The notes under the pieces: generated by a model | Database searches by the model: none | Told to the model about the DNA's origin: nothing | The model's input: only the letters and a program-made list of their open reading frames with translations | Shown here: one piece after another, positions 1 through 9,089 of the stretch | How the letters are laid out: each line of letters starts with the position of its first letter | Position numbering within the stretch: the stretch's first letter is position 1 | Made by a program: the position numbers and the translations under genes | Source of the DNA: Bermanella sp034112345 | Lineage (GTDB): Bacteria; Pseudomonadota; Gammaproteobacteria; Pseudomonadales; Oceanobacteraceae | Direction: 5' to 3' | DNA: 36,945 nt | Assembly (NCBI GenBank): GCA_034112345.1 | Contig: JAWUVN010000103.1 | Coordinates: forward strand, 1 to 36,945

Positions 1-313
1 CGCCTGGAGTATATTTTGCGTAGCTTTCTACTGCTTCTGCAACCTGCATTGCAAGTTCACGAGTAGGCGCTAACACTAAAACTTGTGGCGCACGTATATC
101 AGCATTAGTACGCGCTAAAATTGGTAATGTAAATGCAGCTGTTTTACCTGTACCGGTTTGTGCTAAACCTAATACATCTTTACCTTCTAAAAGGTGGGGA
201 ATACTTTGTGCTTGTATAGGGCTTGGTGTTTCGTAACCCTGTTCTTCTACGGCACGCAAAAGATTAAACGGAAGGCCAAGGCTGGCAAAGCCAGTAGCGG
301 TCGGTTCAGACAT
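1..313 (-). CDS. deaD: ATP-dependent DEAD-box RNA helicase DeaD, N-terminal part (cut by window edge)
   Basis: Only the first 104 codons lie in the window; the rest runs off the left edge. The translation begins MSEPTATGFASLGLP and then shows a Q-motif region (GYETPSPIQAQSIP), Walker A motif I (AQTGTGKTAAF) and motif Ia (APTRELA), the order found in DEAD-box helicases. The wording around these motifs (PHLLEGKDVLGLAQTG, APQVLVLAPTRELA) is closest, from memory, to E. coli DeaD/CsdA rather than RhlE or SrmB. DeaD unwinds structured RNA, assists large-subunit ribosome assembly and is cold-induced in many bacteria. The ATG at 311-313 follows a 357-base non-coding stretch full of hairpins, which fits a long regulated leader. 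Without the C-terminal region, which separates DeaD from other paralogues, the symbol is likely but not certain. Confidence 0.82.
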   Translation of the reverse strand, partial: MSEPTATGFASLGLPFNLLRAVEEQGYETPSPIQAQSIPHLLEGKDVLGLAQTGTGKTAAFTLPILARTNADIRAPQVLVLAPTRELAMQVAEAVESYAKYTPG

Positions 314-670
314 GTAATACCTGTTTTATATATAGAGGGGATACTTCTGGAGCGGCACAGCGTGACTTCCTGTTGGAATCACAGACGACGCAATCAAAAT
401 TAATCCACGTTAATTTGATTCCCGTCACCCTGCGCAAATGGATCATGACTGTTCTGACAGTCGATCCTGAGTCTGTTCTAAACCGTAATTATTACCAAAT
501 TAATGGTAAACAGTTTGCGACTCTCACCCGTTAGGACATGGGGAATACTTACAATTTCTTAACTAACCGAGCTGCATAAATCTGTGCAACCCATTTGTTA
601 GGGCGCGCATTCTCCCACTTTTAGTAAGGATTGGCCAGTCATATTTAGGTGCTGATAATTAAAATGCGTT
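314..670 (-). promoter_or_regulatory. Long hairpin-rich leader region upstream of deaD
   Basis: This 357-base gap between tilS and deaD (both minus strand) holds no credible ORF. It contains at least three inverted repeats: 392-403 with 410-420 (AATCAAAATTAA / TTAATTTGATT, one base bulged), 447-452 with 457-462 (GACTGT / ACAGTC, flanked by GATC at 441-444 and 463-466), and 492-497 with 504-509 (TTACCA / TGGTAA). Known cold-shock helicase genes such as E. coli csdA have leaders of a couple of hundred bases that control expression, so a structured 5' UTR is plausible here. I could not place a convincing -35/-10 pair, and some of this DNA may simply be the tilS 3' region. Confidence 0.45.
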
Positions 671-2116
671 CTAATCCAGACTGCTCCCTAAGGGGTTATA
701 GCCGCAAAGCAAGCCCTCATCAGCTGTGAAGCCTTCACAAACAAATAAACTAGGCACGCACACAACTTGGTCATTTTTTATGATCACAGGCCAAGTTTCA
801 CGTAACCAAGGGGGCACGCCAAACTCTTGAAACCATTTTTTAAGGGTTTTAGTAGGACGTTTAAAGGGTTTGGCTATTAAACCTGATTGGTAGGATATGA
901 CGTTATAATCACCATCTTTTAGGCCATTTATAACACCCGCTGATAACACTAAATAACCCGTTAAAGGCTCGCTTAATCTGATGCTTTCATGTGCTAAATC
1001 ATCTAACCCATTAGGTTTACTGACTGGTTCTCGATGGGCTCGAATGCATAATTCCTGCCCAACAGCGGGATTGATTACGGTTAACTGATCAATGGTACTG
1101 ACTGCGTTTGTATTTGAGCCTGGCAATAAGAACAGCTTGCCAGCATAGCGCCGTATCTGATGCTGCTGCCATTGATAAATTGGCGTAGCACTTTCTTTTG
1201 CACGCACCACATCAGAAAACAGCGTCTGTATTTGATCGTTATTCAGTGATGGGTGTACGCTCTGTTGCTGCAGCCACATTCTGACTAACTGCACCTGCAC
1301 TCGCAAAGGCTGTTCTAATAACGCTTTACAGTTCATCGTGGGATAGGGCGAAAAACGTAAATCATCATTGATGGTATTTTGATAAATAGGCGTCAGTAAA
1401 TCATGTAAAAGCTGCCGTTCTTGCTGTAATACCTCAATGCTTTTAACAATGCTGGTTGAAGACTGGGGGTAACGAGTACTTAATTTTGGCAATAATTTAT
1501 GTCGCCACCAGTTACGATCAAACTGAGTATCTGTATTAGATTCATCTTCAATGTACGGCACATTATTTAAAGCCACATACTCTTCTAATTCATGACGCGT
1601 ATGATTCAGCCAAGGCCTCAAAATCAATCCTCTTGAAAAAGATCTAACCGATTGCATGGCCGATAAACCAGTCAATCCTGACCCACGCATTAAGCGCATC
1701 ATGAACGTTTCAATTTGATCGTTTTGATGGTGGGCCAATAACAATGCATCACCTTGCTGGACATGTTTTGAAAAAACGTCATATCGCGCGTTACGCGCTG
1801 AGTTTTCTAAACTACCGTGTTCAGTATCCAGTGTTACATGCTCGGCAATCAGGTTAATCGATAATGAGTCGCAGATATTCTGGCAGTGGATTAACCAATG
1901 GTCAGCGTTTTGAGATAAGCCATGGTGCACATGAATGGCAATAATAGGAATATGTTTGAATGAACTGTCACTCGACTTTAATTCTGCATTTTTTAATGCA
2001 ACCAGCCCATGCAGTAAAGCACTTGAATCTAACCCACCAGAAAACCCCACTACAATCCTAGCTGGATTGTGTGCCGCAATAGCATGCTTTAAAGACAAGA
2101 ATAAAGATTCAGGCAT
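671..2116 (-). CDS. tilS: tRNA(Ile)-lysidine synthase TilS
   Basis: TilS uses ATP and lysine to convert C34 of the CAU-anticodon tRNA(Ile) to lysidine, changing both its codon reading (AUA) and its charging from Met to Ile; it is essential in most bacteria. The PP-loop SGGLDS sits at residues 26-31 after a short N-terminal helix. The following HxHHGLS segment (IHVHHGLS), LAHHQNDQIETFMMRLMRGSGLTGLSAM and RPWLN are typical TilS core sequences. The C-terminal half has the expected tRNA-binding domains (KPFKRPTKTLKKWFQEFGVPPWLRE is highly typical). At 481 aa it is somewhat longer than the E. coli enzyme. It starts at an ATG (2114-2116) with no strong Shine-Dalgarno, 56 bases after accA, so it is probably cotranscribed with dnaE and accA, as in many gammaproteobacteria. 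Confidence 0.95.
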   Translation of the reverse strand: MPESLFLSLKHAIAAHNPARIVVGFSGGLDSSALLHGLVALKNAELKSSDSSFKHIPIIAIHVHHGLSQNADHWLIHCQNICDSLSINLIAEHVTLDTEHGSLENSARNARYDVFSKHVQQGDALLLAHHQNDQIETFMMRLMRGSGLTGLSAMQSVRSFSRGLILRPWLNHTRHELEEYVALNNVPYIEDESNTDTQFDRNWWRHKLLPKLSTRYPQSSTSIVKSIEVLQQERQLLHDLLTPIYQNTINDDLRFSPYPTMNCKALLEQPLRVQVQLVRMWLQQQSVHPSLNNDQIQTLFSDVVRAKESATPIYQWQQHQIRRYAGKLFLLPGSNTNAVSTIDQLTVINPAVGQELCIRAHREPVSKPNGLDDLAHESIRLSEPLTGYLVLSAGVINGLKDGDYNVISYQSGLIAKPFKRPTKTLKKWFQEFGVPPWLRETWPVIIKNDQVVCVPSLFVCEGFTADEGLLCGYNPLGSSLD

Positions 2117-2172
2117 GAGGATTACGTGTATTGATACCTTGTAGAGTTAAGTTAAGAAACTGAAAGACGCTT

Positions 2173-3126
2173 TTAGAATCGACCTATGGCTCTAAACTTT
2201 TGATAACGTTTTTCAACTAAGTCATCTATATCGATTTTAACTAATTCTTCTAATTGAGCCGTAATAGCATGCTTTAACATGGCAGCCGCTTCTTTTGCAT
2301 TACGATGCGCTCCACCGGCTGGCTCTATGATCATATGATCAATTAAACCCAAGTCCAACAATCGTGGTGCTGTAATGCCCATGGCCTCAGCGGCGTCTTG
2401 AGCGTGCTCTGCACTTTTCCACAAAATAGAAGCGCAACCTTCAGGGCTTATTACCGAATAGGTACTGTACTGAAGCATCATTAATTGATCACATACACCA
2501 ATGGCTAACGCTCCACCACTGCCACCCTCACCAATAACAGCCGACACAATAGGTGTTTTCAAACTACTCATTAATGTAAGGTTTTCGGCTATGGCCACGC
2601 TTTGCCCGCGCTCTTCTGCGTCTATGCCTGGGTATGCCCCTGGTGTATCAATGAACGTTACGACAGGTAAATTAAAGCGCTCTGCCATTCTCATTAGTCT
2701 CGCCGCTTTGCGATAACCTTCTGGTCGTGGCATAGCAAAGTTATGAGCCACCTTATCTTTAACGCTGCGACCTTTCTCTTGGCCAATTAATATAATCTTA
2801 TGCTCACCAATACGTGCAAGCCCACCAATAATAGCCGCGTCATCACCGTATAAACGATCGCCGTGAAGCTCTTGAAACTCATCGCAAACCATGTCGATAT
2901 AATCAACCGTATGCGGGCGTAATGGATGCCGTGCTAACTGCGCACTTTGCCAAGTTGTTAAGCGAGAGAATAATCGCTCGGTAACAAAATTCAACTCTTC
3001 TTCTATTCCCAGAATTTCAGAAGCCACGTTCATATTATCAAGATTAGGGTCCACCTTTTTTAGGCCTTCTATACGTAATAGCAGGTCTGCAATTGGCTGT
3101 TCAAAATCTAAATAATTAGGGTTCAT
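2173..3126 (-). CDS. accA: Acetyl-CoA carboxylase carboxyltransferase subunit alpha
   Basis: AccA pairs with AccD to form the carboxyltransferase that moves CO2 from carboxybiotin on AccB to acetyl-CoA, giving malonyl-CoA for fatty acid synthesis. The protein is 317 aa, nearly the E. coli length (319), and begins MNPNYLDFEQPIADL, matching the conserved N-terminus of the family. Diagnostic segments include RPHTVDYIDMVCDEFQELHG, IGQEKGRSVKDK, FIDTPGAYPGIDAEERGQ and the glycine-rich GEGGSGGALAIG that forms an oxyanion/CoA-binding turn. It lies between dnaE upstream and tilS downstream on the same strand, a conserved order. The ATG at 3124-3126 has only an A-rich upstream region; translation may depend partly on coupling within the operon. 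No accD is present in the window. Confidence 0.97.
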   Translation of the reverse strand: MNPNYLDFEQPIADLLLRIEGLKKVDPNLDNMNVASEILGIEEELNFVTERLFSRLTTWQSAQLARHPLRPHTVDYIDMVCDEFQELHGDRLYGDDAAIIGGLARIGEHKIILIGQEKGRSVKDKVAHNFAMPRPEGYRKAARLMRMAERFNLPVVTFIDTPGAYPGIDAEERGQSVAIAENLTLMSSLKTPIVSAVIGEGGSGGALAIGVCDQLMMLQYSTYSVISPEGCASILWKSAEHAQDAAEAMGITAPRLLDLGLIDHMIIEPAGGAHRNAKEAAAMLKHAITAQLEELVKIDIDDLVEKRYQKFRAIGRF

Positions 3127-3227
3127 TTAATTTCAGTTTTACTGTTAATTTTTAAGTGATTATTGATAGGCGCTTATCTTGATTGCGCCCATGCCTATCT
3201 TGTCGTATTAGTATTGTAATTTTTTCA

Positions 3228-6200
3228 TTAACCATAAAGGCAAACAACATTCTCATCGCCCAATGCTTCTTTTAAGCGATAAATTAAATCATCGTTTGGT
3301 TCAACTTTATAATTGTCACCAAATTTGATTTGTGCTGACGCTTTTTCACCTTCATATTTTAAAAGCACAGGAGCACCCGCAGCACTAAAAGGTGCTAATT
3401 TATCGCCCAGCGACTTTATAAACTTAGGCGTAGCATCTTTTTGTTTAAGCTCAATACTGATGCCAGAACAAAACATACTACGGGCTTCCGTAATATTCCA
3501 AAGCTGATTCACATTGGCACCTAATGAATCATTATAGCTGTCATGTTTCACTTCTACCTCTAATACCACAAGATGATCTACTAGCATCTTGTCTCGGTAT
3601 TTGTCGTAGGTTTCACTGAACATACGCACTTCTAAGCGACCACTGCGGTCATCTATGGTCAATATGGCCATATTCCCGCCGCGCTTCGTTTTCATAACCC
3701 TTTGCGCAACAATAATACCCGCTATTTTTTGCGTACTCTTACTGGCTTGAATATTCGACAACTTGGTTTTAGCCATGTTGCGCACTTCTTTTTCATACTC
3801 ATCAAACGGATGACCCGTTACAAACAAGCCTAAGGTGTCTTTTTCGCCGGTTAATTTTTGCTTAGGGGTCCAATCTCGAACCTTACCCGCATAATCATCG
3901 TATGGATTTAGGTCTTCTTCTTCTTCAATCTCACCAAACATATCAATGATGCCTGCGGCGGCATTCTTGGTACTTTGATCGGCAGATTTTAATGCATCTT
4001 CAATGCATGCAAATAAAATAGAACGGTTCGGGCCGATTTGATCAAATGCCCCACAACGAACTAATGCTTCCATCACTCGTTTATTCAGTTTTCCTTTTTC
4101 TACCGATTTGGCAAAATGGAAAATATCAATAAACTGACCCACTTCTTTTCTGGCTTCGATAATGGCTTCGATGGGACCTTCGCCTACGCCTTTCACCGCA
4201 CCCAATCCATAAATAATGGCGTCTGTATCATTAACTGTAAAACCATATTCAGATTGATTTACATCGGGTAAGACAAGCTCTAACTCCATTTCACGACACT
4301 CTTCAACAAAGATCACTATTTTATCTGTGTTCCCCATATCCGAAGTTAAAACCGCCGCCATAAATGGTGCAGGGTAATGGGTTTTTAACCAAAGTGTTTG
4401 ATACGAAACCACTGCGTAAGCCGCAGAGTGAGATTTGTTAAAACCGTAACCCGCAAATTTTTCTACCAGGTCAAATATTTTCATGGCTAGGTCGCCATCA
4501 ACATTGATCGACTCAGCACCTTCGCGGAAAGTCTCCCTTTGCTTGGCCATTTCTTCTGGTTTTTTCTTACCCATAGCACGACGCAACATGTCCGCGCCGC
4601 CTAACGTATAGTTAGCCAATACCTGAGCAATTTGCATTACCTGTTCTTGGTATACGATTACACCATAAGTCGGTTCTAATATTTCTTTTAAACTGTCGTG
4701 CTGGAAGTCAGGGTGTGGATACGCCACTTCGGCCCGGCCGTGTTTACGGTTGATAAAATCATCTACCATGCCTGATTCAAGCGGTCCCGGACGGAACAGC
4801 GCAACCAGTGCAATCATTTCTTCAATGTTGTCTGGCTCTAATCGCTTAATCAGATCTTTCATGCCACGAGATTCCAACTGGAATACAGCAGTGGTTTTAC
4901 ATTCTTTTAATAAGGTGTACGACGCTCGGTCATCCAGCGGTACATTTTCAATTAAAATGGGCTCTAAGTCGCTTTTGGCCCGTGTTTTATTGATGGTTTT
5001 TAACGCCCAATCAATAATGGTTAGGGTTCTAAGGCCCAAGAAATCGAATTTTACTAGACCCGCGCTTTCTACATCGTTTTTATCAAACTGTGTGACTAAT
5101 CCACTGCCGTCAGCATCACAAATAGTCGGAGAGAAATCGGTTAACTTAGTGGGCGCAATTACAACACCACCAGCATGTTTACCGGTTTGCCTGGTAATAC
5201 CTTCCAGTTTAAGCGCCATATCCCAAATGCCTTGGGCGTCTTCATCACCTTCTAAAAACTCGGTAATGCCAGGCTCTTGTTCGATGGCTACTTTAAGTTT
5301 CATACCAGGGTCTGCTGGAATTAACTTAGATAATTTATCCGCTAGACCATAGCTTTTACCCTGAACACGAGCCACGTCGCGCACCACCGCTTTTGCCGCC
5401 ATGGTGCCATAAGTAACCATCAGCGATACCGCATCACGACCGTAATTATCGGCCACGTAGTTGATCACCATTTCGCGTTTATCCATGCAGAAATCGATAT
5501 CGAAATCGGGCATGGATACACGTTCAGGGTTTAGGAATCGTTCGAACAGTAGATCGTATTCCAGTGGGTCAATATCTGTGATGTTTTGCACATAAGCCAC
5601 CAGCGAACCAGCACCAGACCCTCGACCAGGCCCTACAGGTACATCGTTATCTTTTGCCCACTGGATAAAGTCCATTACGATTAGGAAGTAACCCGGAAAT
5701 CCCATTTGGATAATAATATCCAATTCAAATTCCAAGCGATCGATGTATTCTTTGCGACGCTCATCGTAATCTGCTTGGTTTTTATCCAAAATAAATTCTA
5801 AGCGATTTTCTAGACCTTCATAAGAGATTTTTCTAAAAAAATCATTTTCCGTTAAGCCATCTGGAATAGGGAATTCAGGCAAGAAGTATTTACCCAGCAA
5901 TACCTGAACACTACAGCGCTGTGCTATTTCAACCGAATTAGAAATAGCCGATGGAATGTCGCTGAATAGCTCGATCATTTCTTGCTGAGTTTTAAAATAC
6001 TGAGTGTTGTTGTAAGGGCGATTTCGGCGAGGGTCATCAATGGTTGAACCTTCTCCTATGCACACTCGTGCTTCATGGGCATCAAAGTCATCTTCCTTCA
6101 TGAAGCGCACATCATTGGTGGCCACCACCGGCACTTGTTTTTTATCCGCCAGCCGCAGTGTTTTTCCCACTAATGCATCGTCACCCTTACGTTCAGTGCG

Positions 6201-6710
6201 TTGAAGCTCTAGATAAAATCGATTTGGGAATACGGATAACCAAAATTCTAAATTCTCTTCGGCTTTGGCATTTTCCGCTCTTAATAATGCAGCGCCAATA
6301 TCGCCCGTTTGAAAACCTGACAATGCAATTAGGCCTTCATTTTTTTCTTTAAACCATTCTTTTTTAATTTGAGGCTTGTCGTGATGCTGATTCTCGGTAA
6401 AGCCAGAACTGACCAGTTCGGTAAGATTGCGATAACCCTTCTCATTTTGAGCATAAAAAGTCATGCGGTGTGGATTTTCAGGATCATCCTCTTGCTCAAT
6501 ATAAAGGTCTGCGGCCAAAATAGGCTTGATGCCCGCACCTAAACAGGCGTTGTAAAACTTAATCAGCGCAAACATATTACTTTGATCGGTAATGGCCAAC
6601 GCTATTTGCTGATCTTCACCCGCGGTTTTAATCAAATCTTTAATGCGCACAATGCCATCAAGCAATGAAAACTCGGTATGAATCTTTAAATGTACAAACT
6701 GATTGGGCAT
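3228..6710 (-). CDS. dnaE: DNA polymerase III alpha subunit (replicative polymerase)
   Basis: DnaE is the catalytic subunit of the replicative DNA polymerase holoenzyme. The 1160-aa length equals that of the E. coli protein. An N-terminal PHP domain (HLKIHTEFSLLDGIVRI) is followed by the C-family polymerase core; the metal-binding aspartates can be read as D402 and D404 in PDFDIDF and D556 in KFDFLGL, each one position after E. coli D401, D403 and D555. Fingers segments (EQVMQIAQVLANYTLGGADMLRRAMGKK and GYGFNKSHSAAYA) are clear, followed by a helix-hairpin-helix region, an OB fold and a tau-binding C-terminus. The internal beta-clamp motif position reads IIDMF at 921-925, lacking the usual leading Gln. 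The ATG at 6708-6710 has an AGGAAAA Shine-Dalgarno. It heads the dnaE-accA-tilS operon. Confidence 0.98.
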   Translation of the reverse strand: MPNQFVHLKIHTEFSLLDGIVRIKDLIKTAGEDQQIALAITDQSNMFALIKFYNACLGAGIKPILAADLYIEQEDDPENPHRMTFYAQNEKGYRNLTELVSSGFTENQHHDKPQIKKEWFKEKNEGLIALSGFQTGDIGAALLRAENAKAEENLEFWLSVFPNRFYLELQRTERKGDDALVGKTLRLADKKQVPVVATNDVRFMKEDDFDAHEARVCIGEGSTIDDPRRNRPYNNTQYFKTQQEMIELFSDIPSAISNSVEIAQRCSVQVLLGKYFLPEFPIPDGLTENDFFRKISYEGLENRLEFILDKNQADYDERRKEYIDRLEFELDIIIQMGFPGYFLIVMDFIQWAKDNDVPVGPGRGSGAGSLVAYVQNITDIDPLEYDLLFERFLNPERVSMPDFDIDFCMDKREMVINYVADNYGRDAVSLMVTYGTMAAKAVVRDVARVQGKSYGLADKLSKLIPADPGMKLKVAIEQEPGITEFLEGDEDAQGIWDMALKLEGITRQTGKHAGGVVIAPTKLTDFSPTICDADGSGLVTQFDKNDVESAGLVKFDFLGLRTLTIIDWALKTINKTRAKSDLEPILIENVPLDDRASYTLLKECKTTAVFQLESRGMKDLIKRLEPDNIEEMIALVALFRPGPLESGMVDDFINRKHGRAEVAYPHPDFQHDSLKEILEPTYGVIVYQEQVMQIAQVLANYTLGGADMLRRAMGKKKPEEMAKQRETFREGAESINVDGDLAMKIFDLVEKFAGYGFNKSHSAAYAVVSYQTLWLKTHYPAPFMAAVLTSDMGNTDKIVIFVEECREMELELVLPDVNQSEYGFTVNDTDAIIYGLGAVKGVGEGPIEAIIEARKEVGQFIDIFHFAKSVEKGKLNKRVMEALVRCGAFDQIGPNRSILFACIEDALKSADQSTKNAAAGIIDMFGEIEEEEDLNPYDDYAGKVRDWTPKQKLTGEKDTLGLFVTGHPFDEYEKEVRNMAKTKLSNIQASKSTQKIAGIIVAQRVMKTKRGGNMAILTIDDRSGRLEVRMFSETYDKYRDKMLVDHLVVLEVEVKHDSYNDSLGANVNQLWNITEARSMFCSGISIELKQKDATPKFIKSLGDKLAPFSAAGAPVLLKYEGEKASAQIKFGDNYKVEPNDDLIYRLKEALGDENVVCLYG

Positions 6711-6769
6711 TGTTTTCCTGCTAAAACCGTGACGCTTACAACAATAGTTACGTATGTATAAACCAAAAA

Positions 6770-6796
6770 CCTAGGATCGCTGACACTGACCCTAGG
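6770..6796 (-). terminator. Possible intrinsic terminator upstream of dnaE
   Basis: Two CCTAGG hexamers (6770-6775 and 6791-6796) can pair across a 15-base loop. Read on the minus strand the hairpin is followed by TTTTT (6769-6765). The stem is short, so this is a weak call; it may work with the longer hairpin just before it at 6824-6878 to separate the DUF1499 transcript from dnaE. Confidence 0.3.
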
Positions 6797-6823
6797 CATA
6801 TAGACTGAAGTATTGTAACGAAG

Positions 6824-6878
6824 AAACGGCACTATTACAGGTTAATTAACACCAATAAAGCGCTTGAAAGTGCCGTTT
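6824..6878 (-). terminator. Inverted repeat, likely terminator after the DUF1499 gene
   Basis: A perfect 10-bp inverted repeat (AAACGGCACT at 6824-6833, AGTGCCGTTT at 6869-6878) lies 13 bases downstream of the DUF1499 stop codon on the minus strand and is followed by the U-rich TTTCTTCGTT. The loop itself contains the palindrome GTTAATTAAC (6841-6850), so a branched structure or a protein-binding site is possible. The long loop makes it atypical for an intrinsic terminator. Confidence 0.45.
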
Positions 6879-6891
6879 GTATTGCGGGTAA

Positions 6892-7638
6892 TTATTGAGC
6901 AGCTTGCATCTGGTTTTGTAGCTGAAGAATACGCTTAGCATTCACCCCTAAATCACTCTTGCCTTGACGGCTCATACTGCGAATATCCACCTGCGAACCA
7001 CTTGCCTGACCATCTTGTACAACAGCCTTGATGCGTATGACTACATCGTCTTTAAAGCCAAATAGTAAACTGCTATCTACGGCTTCAAGGGTGTATGGCA
7101 AGCTAGTATTGTTTTCAGCCAGTATTTGCCAGCCATTTTGCGTAACCACCTCTTTGGCTTTGGTGAAAACTGCGACTGGGGAATCAACCACCAGCAAGCT
7201 ATTTAAATCTGGGTAACCTGCTTGTTGTAATGCAGCCAGTTCAGGCCCTTCATAAGCAACAGAGTGGTCCCCTTCTAAACGATCAGCCTTAGCTGCCATT
7301 AGTGCCGGCGGTGTCACCAAGTCTGTCGAAATATCATGAATAAACGGGTAGCTTTTTGCGTCAATAATTGAATTACCCAAGATACCAATTGGAACCAGTG
7401 TGGCTACTACGGCTATCACAAGAGCCTTTGAATCCTGGGTTTCTCCCTTGCTCATTTTTAAGACACTTAATACCAGCACCACAAAACCCACAATGGCGGC
7501 CACTATAAACAATAAAAAGCTGTTTCTAAAATGCCACACTTCCAATCTTGCTGCCGCAATTGCCAACGGGTAAACCACCAACAGAACCAAGGCTAACCAC
7601 TGCAGTTTAACTGCAGGTACTTTTTGTAATAGGGACAT
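6892..7638 (-). CDS. DUF1499 family membrane protein
   Basis: This 248-aa protein has three hydrophobic segments in its first half (around residues 13-33, 38-60 and 72-90). A soluble C-terminal domain follows with the DUF1499 hallmarks: a VAYEGPELAALQQAGYPDL lead-in, AKEVVTQNGWQIL, the LEAVDSSLLFGFKDDVVIRI core, and a terminal DIRSMSRQGKSDLGVNAKRI. DUF1499 proteins are widespread in proteobacteria and their biochemical role is unknown to me. The ATG at 7636-7638 has a good Shine-Dalgarno (GGAG). It lies 36 bases downstream of the RCC1-repeat lipoprotein stop codon on the same strand and could be cotranscribed with it. An inverted repeat after its stop probably ends transcription before dnaE, so a link to replication is unlikely. 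Confidence 0.8.
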   Translation of the reverse strand: MSLLQKVPAVKLQWLALVLLVVYPLAIAAARLEVWHFRNSFLLFIVAAIVGFVVLVLSVLKMSKGETQDSKALVIAVVATLVPIGILGNSIIDAKSYPFIHDISTDLVTPPALMAAKADRLEGDHSVAYEGPELAALQQAGYPDLNSLLVVDSPVAVFTKAKEVVTQNGWQILAENNTSLPYTLEAVDSSLLFGFKDDVVIRIKAVVQDGQASGSQVDIRSMSRQGKSDLGVNAKRILQLQNQMQAAQ

Positions 7639-7674
7639 GGATACTCCGTTTATTATTTGTTTGTTGCTAACTTA

Positions 7675-8904
7675 TTATTCTGGGCAAGTTCGTTCATCAA
7701 AATCGATCGCTTTGCTATGGTAACCTAAACACAATTGTTTGGGAGCACTTGCTTGCCCTTGATCGTTACTACCCCAGCATAAAATGCCTTGGTGATTCTC
7801 TTCAGAATATACAGCGTTATCTTCACTGTCATAAATAACATCGCCATTATCACCTTCATCTGGTGACCACGCATAACCTGAATATTCATTTGAGGCGCAG
7901 GTAAAACCATTACCTGCCGAAATTGTGCGGATATTAAGGTTAATATCTGCCGGGACGTCCAAAAGAGTACCATCCGTATTATTTTGCCCGAAGCATTCCG
8001 CGCTCAACAGTTGCGGCTGTACATCCGTTTTTGCCTGGGTTTCGTTTAAAATGCATACGTGATTCTTACCCGCACTCATATGAACAACCTTTCTACTAAC
8101 AGCTGCTAAAGCGCTAGCGCTCCAACCAAGGGTGTTACCCCAGCAGCTCACTTCTCCCAAAATATCACTGGCACACACAAAGTCATGACCCACTGCAACC
8201 TTTGAAACATCGGTTAAACCACCAGGTACACTGGCTTGCCCCTGAGAATTATCACCCCAGCAAATTAATTCATTCTGATCATCAATTGCACAGCTAGTAT
8301 TTCCACCAGCCGCTACCCAGCGGGGATCCGTTAATACAGGAACCACGGTTTGACCCATGCGATTATCTCCCCAGCAATACACGCCAAATGCATCTAACGC
8401 ACAATTGTGATTATCACCACTCGCGATCACATAGGGCGCTGATAACCAATGCCCCGATTTAGGCTCTGATTCCCCTAAAGGCTCAGGATCGGTATTCACA
8501 CCAAAGTTATTACTGCCATCGCAATGCACACGCCTACCACCTAGGTTGGTTAGCGTGGTACAAACATGGTCATTACCGATACTTAGCATTTTATCTGAGC
8601 CATCAACATTCCCGCTCACCTGCTCCCTATCATTGGGATGAATTCTTCGACCCCAGCAACTCAAGTAGCTACTCCCTTGAAAAGCGCTTCGCTTTCCATA
8701 GGCACAGGCACGCCCATCCCCTGCGACTAACTCATAGCGAAGTGCTAAATCAGTTTCAAACGCTAAAACAGAAACTGAATCACCGTTGAGTCGAGCATCA
8801 GGTGTAAAGGTGCGAGTAAACGTAAAAGTGGGATCTGAATCTTCTTCGCCACACCCTGACAATAGTAGAATTCCGCCCATTAAGAGCAATAGAGTAAACC
8901 GCAT
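7675..8904 (-). CDS. RCC1-repeat lipoprotein
   Basis: The 409-aa product starts with a lipoprotein signal (hydrophobic residues 3-15 and lipobox LLSGC, acylated Cys near 18), so it should be anchored in the outer or inner membrane facing the periplasm or the cell surface. The mature part shows at least six degenerate RCC1-like repeats, each marked by C-[WF]-G: SCWGRR, YCWGDNRMGQ, ICWGDNSQGQ, SCWGNTLGW, CFGQNN and CWGSNDQGQ, alternating with AxGxxxxCAxD segments. That pattern predicts a beta-propeller with many cysteines that may form disulfides in the periplasm. Bacterial proteins of this sort are poorly characterised and no enzymatic motif is evident. The ATG at 8902-8904 is preceded by AAGG. 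Cotranscription with the DUF1499 gene is likely from the 36-base gap. Confidence 0.75.
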   Translation of the reverse strand: MRFTLLLLMGGILLLSGCGEEDSDPTFTFTRTFTPDARLNGDSVSVLAFETDLALRYELVAGDGRACAYGKRSAFQGSSYLSCWGRRIHPNDREQVSGNVDGSDKMLSIGNDHVCTTLTNLGGRRVHCDGSNNFGVNTDPEPLGESEPKSGHWLSAPYVIASGDNHNCALDAFGVYCWGDNRMGQTVVPVLTDPRWVAAGGNTSCAIDDQNELICWGDNSQGQASVPGGLTDVSKVAVGHDFVCASDILGEVSCWGNTLGWSASALAAVSRKVVHMSAGKNHVCILNETQAKTDVQPQLLSAECFGQNNTDGTLLDVPADINLNIRTISAGNGFTCASNEYSGYAWSPDEGDNGDVIYDSEDNAVYSEENHQGILCWGSNDQGQASAPKQLCLGYHSKAIDFDERTCPE

Positions 8905-9069
8905 GAGGTAGCCTTGATGTATAAGATTGAACGTATTTTTATTGTTATTTTTGTACTGAACTTATTTGTGCTTCTAGCTTAAAGGGCTAGCCTATAAAAA
9001 ACTATGAACCCCTTAACAACAAACCCAAGCCAAAACACTCAAGCCTGTCTATTTTAAATCATTCTTGTA

Positions 9070-9083
9070 AAAGTTGAGCAACT
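9070..9083 (-). terminator. Small hairpin after the 9090-9320 gene
   Basis: AAGTTG and CAACTT pair around a 2-base loop just beyond the stop codon of the coiled-coil gene (minus strand), followed by TTTT-poor sequence (TTAC). It is too small to be a convincing terminator by itself. Confidence 0.2.
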
Positions 9084-9089
9084 TAAGTT

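Noticed and set aside
4750..5352. 200-codon plus-strand open frame
   Set aside because: It is antisense to the conserved dnaE core, low in family-like motifs and has no Shine-Dalgarno; a shadow of biased codon use.
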